Source: Amycolatopsis lexingtonensis
GTDB taxonomy: Bacteria; Actinomycetota; Actinomycetes; Mycobacteriales; Pseudonocardiaceae
NCBI RefSeq assembly: GCF_014873755.1
Contig: NZ_JADBEG010000001.1
Location: 7,104,501 to 7,168,500 of the forward strand
Length of the DNA stretch: 64,000 nucleotides
Reading direction: 5' to 3'
A program made the position numbers and the translations under genes. Under the pieces are notes generated by a model. The model ran no database searches. It worked only from the letters and a program-made list of their open reading frames with translations, and had not been told where the DNA came from. Position 1 is the stretch's first letter, and every line of letters begins with the position of its first letter. Shown here piece by piece: positions 43,720 to 51,738 of this stretch.

Positions 43720-44037
43720 GTGACCTTCGACGACGTGACCCAGCGCCTGCGCGGCTTCGCGGCCGCCCGAGCCTGGGAGCCGTTCCACACGCCCAAAAAC
43801 CTCGTGATGGCGCTGTCCGGCGAGGTGGGCGAACTGACCTCGCTGTTCCAGTGGCTGACGCCGGAGGAGTCCGACGCGTGGCGCGAAGACGCGGAGCTGG
43901 AGGCCAAGGTGCTCGACGAGATCGCCGACGTCACGCTGTACCTGCTGCAGCTGGCGGACCGCCTCGGCGTCGACCTGCCGGCCGCGGCGCACGCGAAGAT
44001 CGACCGCAACGAGGTCCGCTTCCCGCCGCCCGCCTAG
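43720..44037 (+). CDS. MazG-like nucleotide pyrophosphohydrolase
   Basis: 105 residues, an all-helical MazG/RS21-C6-type domain. 'NLVMALSGEVGEL' followed by 'DEIADVTLYLLQLAD' provides the E-xx-E and E-xx-D metal ligands. It should hydrolyse a nucleoside triphosphate to the monophosphate, cleaning the pool. GTG 43720 is preferred because of the -10-like CACAAT just ahead. Its TAG shares the CTAG 44034-44037 with the convergent DUF3024 gene. Confidence 0.88.
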   Translation: MTFDDVTQRLRGFAAARAWEPFHTPKNLVMALSGEVGELTSLFQWLTPEESDAWREDAELEAKVLDEIADVTLYLLQLADRLGVDLPAAAHAKIDRNEVRFPPPA

Positions 44038-44336
44038 TCCCGCTCGCAGCGCCGTTCGATCTCGGCCAGCAACGGCGGCGGCGTGCTCGCCACGGGCGCG
44101 TCCGGGTGCGCCAGCCACTGCCCGTCCCGGTCGGCCCAGAACACCGACCAGATCCCGAATTCGTCGACACGCAGCTGCGCGATCTCCCGCTCGGTCCCGG
44201 CCCGCAGCTCGAAGATGGTGACGGCCCGCCCCCGCGTGCGGCACTCGACCCGCCGCTGGTCACGCAGGTGTTCGGGCACGCGCCGGGCACACCAGCGCTC
44301 GATCTGCCGCAGCGCGAATTCCGGGATGCCCGCCAT
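44034..44336 (-). CDS. DUF3024 family protein
   Basis: 100 residues. 'PEFALRQIERWCARRVPEHL' followed by 'RVECRTRGRAVTIFELR' and an aromatic block 'WSVFWADRDGQW' match the small DUF3024 proteins of actinomycetes. It is cytosolic and its function is unknown. It is convergent with the MazG-like gene and 23 nt from the kinase-like gene upstream on the same strand. Confidence 0.8.
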   Translation of the reverse strand: MAGIPEFALRQIERWCARRVPEHLRDQRRVECRTRGRAVTIFELRAGTEREIAQLRVDEFGIWSVFWADRDGQWLAHPDAPVASTPPPLLAEIERRCERD

Positions 44337-44359
44337 GCCGACCAGTGAACCGGACCGCC

Positions 44360-44911
44360 TCACCGCCCGCGCAGGTGGGCGACGACGGCGTCGTAGGTCT
44401 CCTCGGGAGCCCGCCCGTCGGTCTCGACGACGACGCACCCGGGCCGCTGCGGCAGGTAGGCGGTGAGCTGGTCGTGGATCCGCTCGACCATGGCGGTGCC
44501 GCCCCGCGAGTTCACGACGTCGTCGACGCCCTTGGTCGCGGCGTCCCCACTGGCGGCCCGCGCGGCGAACCGCTCCGTCGCGACGGGCTTGCCGGCGGTG
44601 AGCAGGATTTCCCGGTACTCGGCCCCGCAGTCCGCGGCGACGCGCTCGAAGGCCTCGACGTCGACGACGCGGGTGGCGAGCTGCGGCATGACGACGTCGT
44701 GCCCGGTCTTCAGGTGCGTCTCGGCCATGGCCCGGGTGAGCAGCTGCGCGGCCCGGAAGGTTTCGAAGAAGGTCTCCCGCCAGCCCCCGATGAGGCAGAC
44801 GACCCGGTCGGTGTCGAGGTTCAGCACCCCGGGATGCCGCTCGGCGTAGGCCTGCGCGATCGTGGACTTCCCGATCCCGGACGGCCCGTTCAAGTGGATC
44901 AGTCTCGGCAC
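44360..44911 (-). CDS. AAA-family P-loop kinase-like protein
   Basis: 183 residues. The Walker A is 'NGPSGIGKSTIAQAY' at about 8-22, followed by 'LNLDTDRV' and a long helical lid region, the build of small nucleotide/sugar kinases of the adenylate-kinase-like class. The phosphate acceptor cannot be predicted. The start is GTG 44911. It is divergent from the Crp-like gene across 79 bp. Confidence 0.8.
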   Translation of the reverse strand: MPRLIHLNGPSGIGKSTIAQAYAERHPGVLNLDTDRVVCLIGGWRETFFETFRAAQLLTRAMAETHLKTGHDVVMPQLATRVVDVEAFERVAADCGAEYREILLTAGKPVATERFAARAASGDAATKGVDDVVNSRGGTAMVERIHDQLTAYLPQRPGCVVVETDGRAPEETYDAVVAHLRGR

Positions 44912-44959
44912 CTCCCCGACCCTAGCAGCGGGCGTCGAACCACCCGTTCGGCGTCATGA

Positions 44960-44981
44960 TTCACCCCGACCGGGTGCTGAA
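44960..44981. promoter_or_regulatory. imperfect inverted repeat in front of the Crp-like gene
   Basis: TTCACCC, a 5-nt spacer, and GGGTGcTGAA form a near-symmetric site ending 9 nt before the ATG at 44991. CACCC (44962-44966) and GGGTG (44972-44976) are exact. It could be an operator for autoregulation or control of the divergent gene. Confidence 0.35.
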
Positions 44982-44990
44982 ACTGGACCG

Positions 44991-45662
44991 ATGGACAGGG
45001 GACATCAGGATTCTTTCGGCGCGAAGGTCGGCCAAGAAGCATTGCAAGCACTCAGGACCAGGGGTATCACCCGGAAATTCGGGGAAAACGATCAGTTGTT
45101 CATGGAGAACGAGTGCTCGGGCAGCGTCTTCCTCGTCGAATCCGGGTTGATCAAGGTGTACGTGACAGCGGCCAACGGCAAGGAGCTGATCCTGGGCATC
45201 TACGGCCGCGGTGAGCTGCTCTGCGAGCTCAGCGCGATGGATCGGGCGCCACGTTCCGCGAGTGGCCGGGGCCGGACGAGCGGGACGATCACGGAAATCC
45301 CCGGCGCCGAGTTCCGCGCGTTCATCGGCCGCCACCCGGCCGCGATGCAACACGTGCTGAGGACCGTTCAAAATCGCCTCCACCACGCGGACCGGGAACG
45401 CCTGTCCTACCTTTCCGACGGAGTGCGGGTACGGGTCATCCGGAGGTTCCTGCACTGGGCCGATCAATACGGCCGGGAGGGCTGTGGCGGGATCGAGATC
45501 ACGGGCTTCTCCCGACGCGATCTGGCGCAAAGCGTCGCCGCCTCGGAGAAGACAGTCGACGACGTGCTGACGGCGCTGACCGCCGAAGGCTCCATCGCCA
45601 CCAACAAGAAGTGGTTCCTGCTGCGCGACATCGAGGGGCTGCGGCAGTCCGCCGAGGCCTGA
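44991..45662 (+). CDS. Crp/Fnr-family regulator with intact cyclic-nucleotide signature
   Basis: 223 residues. The cNMP-binding beta-barrel covers about 25-115. Its phosphate-binding cassette has 'GELLCEL' at 74-80 and Arg88-Ser89-Ala90, the GE(L)...RSA pattern that binds cyclic nucleotides in true Crp. The dimer helix is at about 118-150 and the winged helix at 170-213 ('SRRDLAQSVAASEKTVDDVL'). No Fnr cysteine cluster is present. It lies 104 nt ahead of a gene for a class III cyclase-like protein, so it may be the receptor for that enzyme's product. ATG 44991 is chosen by family length. Confidence 0.88.
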   Translation: MDRGHQDSFGAKVGQEALQALRTRGITRKFGENDQLFMENECSGSVFLVESGLIKVYVTAANGKELILGIYGRGELLCELSAMDRAPRSASGRGRTSGTITEIPGAEFRAFIGRHPAAMQHVLRTVQNRLHHADRERLSYLSDGVRVRVIRRFLHWADQYGREGCGGIEITGFSRRDLAQSVAASEKTVDDVLTALTAEGSIATNKKWFLLRDIEGLRQSAEA

Positions 45663-45766
45663 CTCCCGAGCACGCACGAAGCCGCGATCCTGTCTCCCGG
45701 ATTCCCGGTGGTGACGCACCGTGCGCGTGTCGAAGACTGCCTCCACCGACGAGACGGGGTGGCTGG

Positions 45767-46510
45767 ATGAGCGAGATGCCCACGACAAAAGCACTGTTCG
45801 GCTTCGATGTGATCGGTTCGTCCAGAAACGACGACGACCAGCTCGAAGAGGTCCGGCAGACGGCGAACGAACTGGTCGGAGAAGCGTTCGAGCGTTCCGG
45901 CGTCGACGTGGCCGGGAAGGTCAACCACTCGGGCACCGGGGACGGCTACTTGGCGGCCTTCCCCGAACCGAGCCTGCCGGCCCTGATCGACGCCGCCTAC
46001 TTCCTGCACGGCCAGGTCTACCTCCGCAACCGCCGCTTCCTCCCCCAGATCGGGCTCCGCGTAGCCGTACACGCCGGACCGCTCGAAGTCGTGGCAGGCG
46101 ACAGTTTCCAACGTCCGATGATCGAGCTTTCCCGCCTGCTGGAGGCCACCGTGGTCAAGGGCATCATCGGACGCCTCACCGGACGACGGCCGGTCACCGT
46201 GGTCGCTGTCCTTTCGGAGCAGGCCTACCGGGTGGCGGTCCGGGCCGGGCGCACGAACAGGTTGCTTCCCCACGACTTCAGCCCGGTCGCCATCAGCAAC
46301 AAGGAGTTCGACGAGACCTCCTGGGTCTGGATTCCCGGGGTGGCCATCGACGACCTGCTCGCCGCCCCGATCCCGGAGACCCAGCCGCACCCCGAACCGG
46401 TCACGCCGACGGGTGGCCAGGTGATCAACGGCGGCGTGCAGGGCACCGGTTTCATCGGTAAGAACGAGGGCTCGATCGTCAACAACTACCTCGGCCGGAA
46501 GCGGCCATGA
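45767..46510 (+). CDS. class III nucleotidyl cyclase-like protein with Gly/Asn-rich tail
   Basis: 247 residues. The cyclase homology domain spans about 8-195. The first metal Asp is Asp14 in 'FGFDVIGSS', the second is Asp59 in 'GTGDGYLAAF', and 'LRVAVHAGP' is the strand after it, so both metal ligands remain. The usual transition-state Asn of the 'VNxAxR' helix appears to be Ile (in 'PMIELSRLL'), so activity or base choice may differ from adenylyl cyclases. After 'SWVWIPGV' a proline linker leads to a tail with 'GGQVINGGVQGTGFIG', a style seen in actinobacterial conflict proteins. It overlaps the NTPase gene (ATGA). The product could be a cyclic mononucleotide. Confidence 0.72.
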   Translation: MSEMPTTKALFGFDVIGSSRNDDDQLEEVRQTANELVGEAFERSGVDVAGKVNHSGTGDGYLAAFPEPSLPALIDAAYFLHGQVYLRNRRFLPQIGLRVAVHAGPLEVVAGDSFQRPMIELSRLLEATVVKGIIGRLTGRRPVTVVAVLSEQAYRVAVRAGRTNRLLPHDFSPVAISNKEFDETSWVWIPGVAIDDLLAAPIPETQPHPEPVTPTGGQVINGGVQGTGFIGKNEGSIVNNYLGRKRP

Positions 46511-48480
46511 CCGCCGCTGCCGAAGCAGAGCCGTCCGCCGCCGAAAAGCCGGATGAAGCAGCCGGGAACGATCCCGTCACCGACAAACTCACGGTTGTCA
46601 CGAACAACGGCGTCCTCGCCCACCACCTCCACATGGACGGAAAACCGGACGAGGACACGGAGGTCAAAACCGGCCTGGTCTACGGGCCGGTGGCCGACTC
46701 CCTGGTTGACCAGGCGGTGACCGCGTTCTGCGTCCCGGGTGGCTACGGCCAGGCCGGCCGGATCCTGGCCGAACACCGGCTGGTGCTTCTCTGCGGCCGG
46801 TCGAGTGGCCGCAGCCTGGCCGGGGTCCGGCTGCTGATCGACGCGAACACGCACGACCTCAAGCGGCTGGACCCGACCAAGGACGCCCGGCAGCTCGTCG
46901 GACTACGACCGGGTGAAGACACCGTCGGCTACTTGTGGGACGACGTCGACGCGAAGGCCTGGTGCGGCGAACTCGACTACCACGTTCTCGGCCAGCTGGC
47001 CCACGCGCTCGTCGAAAGCGACGCCTACCTGGTGGTCACGTTCGCCAACGAGGACATCGACCTCGAACGCGCCCGGCCCTACGTGGCCGAGCTGACGCCC
47101 GCCGAGCCGGCCGAGATGATCCGCGCCCACCTGCGGGCCCGGGGGTACCGGATCGACCTGCTGACGACGTTGGACGAGGAGAACGACCTCAGGGACTGCG
47201 CCCCGAGGCGAGCTTCCGAGATAGCTCGCCTGCTCGGCGCCATGGAGGACGGCCGCTTTTCGGAAGAAGACATCAAGGCGGCCATCCGGCGCCGTGGCGA
47301 CGAGGATGTAGCCGCGTGGTTCGCGGACAACGAGGACATCCCGGCGCGAGCGCTGGCGATCACCGTGGCCTTGATGGAAGGCAGTGCGTACAACCACGTC
47401 GCAGCTGCCGCGAAGAAGCTGGAGGACGTCCTCAGCAACCCCGAAAACGACGAGCTCTGGCCGTACTTGCCGCCTGACCTGTTCGAGGAGACCCGAGCCG
47501 AACGACTCCGCCGGGTTCGTGCCCGGCTCCGGGCTCCGGAGGCCTGGCAGCTCACCGACCCCGAACCCGTCGTGTTCGCCAGACCGGGCTGGGGCGCGAG
47601 ACTGCTCGCTTACGTCTGGAAGGAGTACGAGCGCATCCGGCCGATCCTCCAGTCTTGGATGGGCGAGCTGAACAACGAGCTCCCCCGAATGTCCGAGCGG
47701 CACAACGAGGCCATGAGCCGCTTCGGCCGGATGCTCGCGAAGGCGGCTGAGCCGGATCCCTTCAGCTGGGTGCGCCCCTGGGTTGACGGCACGCGGTTCC
47801 AGCAGTCGATGGCCGCGCTGATCTTGAGCGGAATGTGTGAGAACACCGTCTACGTGCAGGGAACCAAGAACCGGGTCAACTCGTGGTCGCACCACTGGGT
47901 CGACGAGAAATTCCGGTTCACCGCGGTTCTGGTGTGCCGAAACACCTTCGGGCAGAACCACCCTGAATTCTCGTTGAGCCAGTTGAGGAAGCTGACGAGG
48001 AACAGCGACAAGTTCATCCAGCGCGAGATCGTGCGGTCGTTGAAGTCGATGCTGGACGAACCGAGCAACCGCAGCCTCGTGCTCAGCACGCTACCGGTTT
48101 GGATCCTCCACGGCGGCGCCACGCAACAGGACATCGCCACCCGGTGCGCCCTCTACGCGCTTCGCTTGGAGGGCGCCACCCCGTTGAAGTTCAGTGATCA
48201 CGAATCCGTCGCCGTGCGGATCCTCTTCACAGTCCTGCTGGAGAACCCCCGCCGTCGCCAGGTGGTCATGTTCGGGCTTGCCTCGTGGGCTATACGTGCC
48301 GGCACGAGTGCCACACTGCGTCGAGACGTGAGTCGAGTGATCGAATTGTTGCTCACCGCGCCCGACGAGATTTTCGTGAAGCGGTTCGCCTTCTACCTCC
48401 GGAAGTCCTTCGACGAAGACCGCAAAACCACGGCCGCGCTCGCCACCCTTACCGCTGAAGTGCTCAAGGAGATCCGATGA
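46507..48480 (+). CDS. P-loop NTPase-like protein with altered Walker A and long helical C-terminus
   Basis: 657 residues. After a disordered N-terminus (1-25), residues 70-200 look like a P-loop domain: strand 'RLVLLCG', loop Gly97-Arg-Ser-Ser-Gly-Arg-Ser103 with Arg in place of the Walker Lys, Walker B-like 'GYLWDDV' (141-147), and a later strand 'AYLVVTFAN'. The remainder is mostly helical, HEAT/ARM-like, without membrane segments. It resembles STAND-type NTPases of bacterial conflict systems, with a degenerate or Arg-based nucleotide site. It is joined by ATGA overlaps to the cyclase-like gene before and the SPFH-like gene after. By eye, third codon positions are less GC-rich than neighbours. 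Confidence 0.62.
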   Translation: MTAAAEAEPSAAEKPDEAAGNDPVTDKLTVVTNNGVLAHHLHMDGKPDEDTEVKTGLVYGPVADSLVDQAVTAFCVPGGYGQAGRILAEHRLVLLCGRSSGRSLAGVRLLIDANTHDLKRLDPTKDARQLVGLRPGEDTVGYLWDDVDAKAWCGELDYHVLGQLAHALVESDAYLVVTFANEDIDLERARPYVAELTPAEPAEMIRAHLRARGYRIDLLTTLDEENDLRDCAPRRASEIARLLGAMEDGRFSEEDIKAAIRRRGDEDVAAWFADNEDIPARALAITVALMEGSAYNHVAAAAKKLEDVLSNPENDELWPYLPPDLFEETRAERLRRVRARLRAPEAWQLTDPEPVVFARPGWGARLLAYVWKEYERIRPILQSWMGELNNELPRMSERHNEAMSRFGRMLAKAAEPDPFSWVRPWVDGTRFQQSMAALILSGMCENTVYVQGTKNRVNSWSHHWVDEKFRFTAVLVCRNTFGQNHPEFSLSQLRKLTRNSDKFIQREIVRSLKSMLDEPSNRSLVLSTLPVWILHGGATQQDIATRCALYALRLEGATPLKFSDHESVAVRILFTVLLENPRRRQVVMFGLASWAIRAGTSATLRRDVSRVIELLLTAPDEIFVKRFAFYLRKSFDEDRKTTAALATLTAEVLKEIR

Positions 48481-49442
48481 GTGAAGAGATCGAGAACGTC
48501 TTGTGGCGAGGTGTGCGCCGCTGTCCCCGTCCAGCTCGAAGCATCCTGCGACACCAACTGCGGAAGCGGCGGACGACGGTGCTCATCGCCGAATGCGACG
48601 ACGGCCACTGGGCCACGACCGACATCCGCCTGGGAGCGACCACCCAGGTGCAGAAACTCGGGCTGGGCTTGGCGAAGAGCGTCCGCCGTCTGTACGAAGT
48701 CGACGTGTCCGACAGCACGTCGACGTTCCGGACCGTGTTCGAGACAGACCAGGAAGGTGCCATCGTCGAAGGCGTCACCACCGTCCGGTGGCGGGTCACC
48801 GACCCGGTCGCCCTGATCAAGCAACCGAAAGCGGACCACGTCGACGCCATCAGGATCGAGATGGAGGACATCCTGCGTCCACTGGTTCGCAGAACGACTC
48901 TCGACGAGGTCGAGAACCTGGCGGACCGGGTGAACGAGAAGTTGAAGGCCATGCGCCCGCTGCCCGCGGGAACGATCTCGTGGGGTGAGGTCGACGCCCG
49001 TTTCCGGCTGACGGGCGAAGGTGCGCTCCACCGGTACTCCCTGGAAGAGATCAAACGCGCTCGCATAGTCGACCGGGAACGCCGGGACATGGACCGGGAG
49101 CGGATCAACTTCTACGCCGACGTGATCGACTCCGGCAAGGTCAGCCTGCTCGCGATGATGCTCAGCAACGACCGGGACGCGGTTCGAGACGTTCTGCAGC
49201 AGATCCACACCTTCGACATCCCGGTCGGCCGCTCCGTGCTCGACGCCAACGATCCGTTCCGGAACGCCGTCGGCCGGATGATGAGCGAGGCGGACGACTT
49301 CGACCTCCACGAGATGCGCCTGGCCTGGCTGTCCGGACTCACCAGCCGCAGCCGTGAGAGCGAGCTCAACAGGCTGCGGGACTCACTCGACGAAACACTC
49401 GGAGCCGATACGAGCAGTCTCAACAACGGGCACAAACCCTGA
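48477..49442 (+). CDS. soluble SPFH/Band-7-like protein
   Basis: 321 residues without a membrane segment. A beta-rich region at about 33-135 contains 'VTTVRWRVTDPVALIKQ', the strand and DP turn typical of SPFH/Band-7 domains. It continues with 'IEMEDILRPLVRRTTLDEV' and an Arg/Glu-rich helix at about 185-215 that should oligomerise. Most SPFH proteins have an N-terminal membrane anchor, but here the N-terminus is only basic ('ILRHQLRKRR'), so a cytosolic ring or scaffold is likely. It ends the operon with cyclase-like and NTPase genes. The domain call is by pattern and needs a profile search. Confidence 0.6.
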   Translation: MSEEIENVLWRGVRRCPRPARSILRHQLRKRRTTVLIAECDDGHWATTDIRLGATTQVQKLGLGLAKSVRRLYEVDVSDSTSTFRTVFETDQEGAIVEGVTTVRWRVTDPVALIKQPKADHVDAIRIEMEDILRPLVRRTTLDEVENLADRVNEKLKAMRPLPAGTISWGEVDARFRLTGEGALHRYSLEEIKRARIVDRERRDMDRERINFYADVIDSGKVSLLAMMLSNDRDAVRDVLQQIHTFDIPVGRSVLDANDPFRNAVGRMMSEADDFDLHEMRLAWLSGLTSRSRESELNRLRDSLDETLGADTSSLNNGHKP

Positions 49443-49467
49443 CCGATCCCGCCCGGAGGCCGGCATC

Positions 49468-49473
49468 TAACCT
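49468..49473 (+). promoter_or_regulatory. -10-like hexamer of a probable leaderless promoter
   Basis: TAACCT ends 6 nt before the ATG at 49480, the same sequence and spacing as at 53121. Confidence 0.5.
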
Positions 49474-49479
49474 GGTCCG

Positions 49480-51738
49480 ATGACCACCGCCGAGGAGTTG
49501 CTCGGCAGGCTCGTGGGCCTGGACCGGGACGAGCTGGCGAAGGTGCTGGCCCACCGCCCGGACGTGCTGGCGGAGCCGTGGCCGCGGCGGCTCGACGTCG
49601 TCGCCGCGCGGCTCGCGTCGCTCGAATCCGTCGACGAGGCCCTGCTCGGGTTGTCCCTGCCGCAGGCGCAGGTGCTGCGCGCCGTCCAGCTGTGCGACGC
49701 GCTCCGGCAGGAGCCAGTGCCGCTCGACGACGTCCGCAGACTGCTCGGCGGCGCCGCCATCGAGTCCTTTGTGGACGAACTTGCCGAGCGCGCCCTGCTG
49801 TGGCGTGAGGCCGGCCGGGTCGTCGTGCCGGAAGTGCTGCAGCGCCACAGCTTCCGCGCCGAAGGGCTCGGCCGGCCGGTCGCCGACCTGCTCGCGGAGC
49901 TCACCACGATCCAGCGGGCGCGCCTGGCCCGCAACCTCGGCGTGCCGCCCGAGGACCTGATCCGGCACTTCCGCGACGGCGATCGCGTCCGGGAGCTGTT
50001 CGCCACCGCGCCCGAAGCGACGCGAAAGGTGTTGCGGGACATGGCCGACGGCGTCCCGGAGGTCGACGGCATGCCACCGCTCGGCTGGGCGCTCGACCAC
50101 GGCTTCCTGTTCGGCACCTACTACGGCGGCACCGCGATGCCGATCGAGATCTCGCTCGCCCTGCGGGGTCCGGACCACCGGCTGCCGTTCACGCCCGCGG
50201 AGCCGGAGTACGCCGTCGCGCCCGTCGGGACCGAGCCGAGCGAGGCCACTTCGTCGGCCGCCGCGCTGCGGTTGCTGGACCGCGTTTCGGCGATCCTCGA
50301 GCTCGCCGCCGCGGAGCCGCTCCCGCTGCTCAAGGACGGCACGATCGGGGCCAGGCTGGTCAAGAAGGTCGCCAAGGACACCGGGGCGACGCCGGCGGAG
50401 GTCGAGCTGGCCATCGACCTCGCGGCGCAGGCGGGGCTGCTGCTCGCCGACGAGCCGCCGGTCCCGCGCCGCGGCCACAAGGCGCCGCCGCCCACGCTCG
50501 CGCCGGACCCCGACCTCGCCCGGCCCGCGCCGGCGTTGCTGTACCGCCTGCTGCTGACGACCTGGTGGAACCCGGTGCCGCCCGAGCACGGTACGGACGT
50601 CGACGCGTTCGTCCGGCGGCTGGTCGTGCGGCTGCTGGCGCGCCTCGAACCCGGTACGGCGATCACCGACGGGCTGACCCGCCTCGTCGAGTGGCACGCG
50701 CCGCTGCTGCCGGCCGACGACCTCGCCGGGCACGTCGAGACCGCGGTCGCCGAAGGCGAACTGCTCGGCGTCTTCGCGCACGGCGCGGTCACCGCCGCCG
50801 GGCGCGCGCTGCTGTCCGACGACGAGCTCGTCGAGGTCACCGACGCGCTCGTCGCCCGCGCGCGGACGACGGCGTTGTTCGGCACCGACCTGACGGCGAT
50901 CGTGCCCGGCTCACCCGACGCCCGGCTGGCCGCGCTGCTCGACCGCGCCGCCGACCGCGAGGCCCAGGGCACCGCGACCAGCTGGCGGTTCTCCCCCGCG
51001 TCCGTCCGGCGCGCGTTCGACCAGGGCGCGACGGCCGCCGAGCTGCTCGACGACCTCGGCGCGATCGCCGCGGGCGAGCTGCCGCAGCCGCTGGTTTACC
51101 TGGTCAACGACGTCGCACGGCGGCACGGTGAGGCGCGGGTGATCGACGTCGCGAGCGTCGTCGTCGGGGAACCCGCCCTGCTGGCCGAACTCGCCGCGCA
51201 CCGCAAGCTCGCCAAGCTCGGCCTGCGGTCCGTGGCGCCGACCGTGCTGACATCCACTGTGGACGCATCCGGCACGCTCGAAGCGTTGCGCGAAGCCGGT
51301 TACGCGCCGACCCGCCACGCCGCCGACGGCACCATCGTGCTGCCCGCCCGCGAACAACCCGAACCGAAGACCGTCCTCCGCGACGCCGGCCCGGATGACC
51401 GCGCGCCCGATGCCGCCGACCACGCCGAGCGCCTGCTGGCGGCCCCCGCGAGCGGCCCGGCCCTGCTGCGCGGCCAGCTCGCCCGCGCGATGAGCGACCG
51501 GTACGCGGGCCGGCTCACGCCGAAGCAGCAGCAACTCTGCTGGCAGCTCGAAGCCGGGATCCCGGTGGACGTCGTGTACCGCGCGGACGGCGCCGAGCCC
51601 GCGCGGCTGGTGATCGCGTACCCCGAGCTCGACGGCGACGTCCTCGACGTCTGGTCACTCGGCGACCGCGCCTACCGGCGGCTCGAGCTGGCGCGGATCG
51701 ACCTGGCTCAGACCTCGACCGCGCTCAGCCGGGCGTAG
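49480..51738 (+). CDS. XPB/Ssl2-like helicase-associated domain protein
   Basis: 752 residues. The N-terminal two-thirds are helical, winged-helix-like modules ('LDRDELAKVLAHRPD', 'LGLSLPQAQVLRAV'). The C-terminal part (about 430-620) matches the helicase XPB/Ssl2 N-terminal-like domain annotated as 'helicase-associated' in actinomycetes ('GTDLTAIVPGSPDARLA', 'WRFSPASVRRAFDQG'). No Walker A or DEAH motif is present, so it has no helicase engine of its own. In many actinomycetes it is encoded next to an XPB helicase, which is not in this window. The 3' end overlaps the convergent sortase gene by 31 nt. Confidence 0.83.
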   Translation: MTTAEELLGRLVGLDRDELAKVLAHRPDVLAEPWPRRLDVVAARLASLESVDEALLGLSLPQAQVLRAVQLCDALRQEPVPLDDVRRLLGGAAIESFVDELAERALLWREAGRVVVPEVLQRHSFRAEGLGRPVADLLAELTTIQRARLARNLGVPPEDLIRHFRDGDRVRELFATAPEATRKVLRDMADGVPEVDGMPPLGWALDHGFLFGTYYGGTAMPIEISLALRGPDHRLPFTPAEPEYAVAPVGTEPSEATSSAAALRLLDRVSAILELAAAEPLPLLKDGTIGARLVKKVAKDTGATPAEVELAIDLAAQAGLLLADEPPVPRRGHKAPPPTLAPDPDLARPAPALLYRLLLTTWWNPVPPEHGTDVDAFVRRLVVRLLARLEPGTAITDGLTRLVEWHAPLLPADDLAGHVETAVAEGELLGVFAHGAVTAAGRALLSDDELVEVTDALVARARTTALFGTDLTAIVPGSPDARLAALLDRAADREAQGTATSWRFSPASVRRAFDQGATAAELLDDLGAIAAGELPQPLVYLVNDVARRHGEARVIDVASVVVGEPALLAELAAHRKLAKLGLRSVAPTVLTSTVDASGTLEALREAGYAPTRHAADGTIVLPAREQPEPKTVLRDAGPDDRAPDAADHAERLLAAPASGPALLRGQLARAMSDRYAGRLTPKQQQLCWQLEAGIPVDVVYRADGAEPARLVIAYPELDGDVLDVWSLGDRAYRRLELARIDLAQTSTALSRA

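Noticed and set aside
44991..49442. Canonical CBASS or Pycsar system
   Set aside because: No CD-NTase, no TIR/phospholipase/membrane effector and no classic PycTM/PycTIR partner is encoded. Only the cyclase-like domain is shared in outline.
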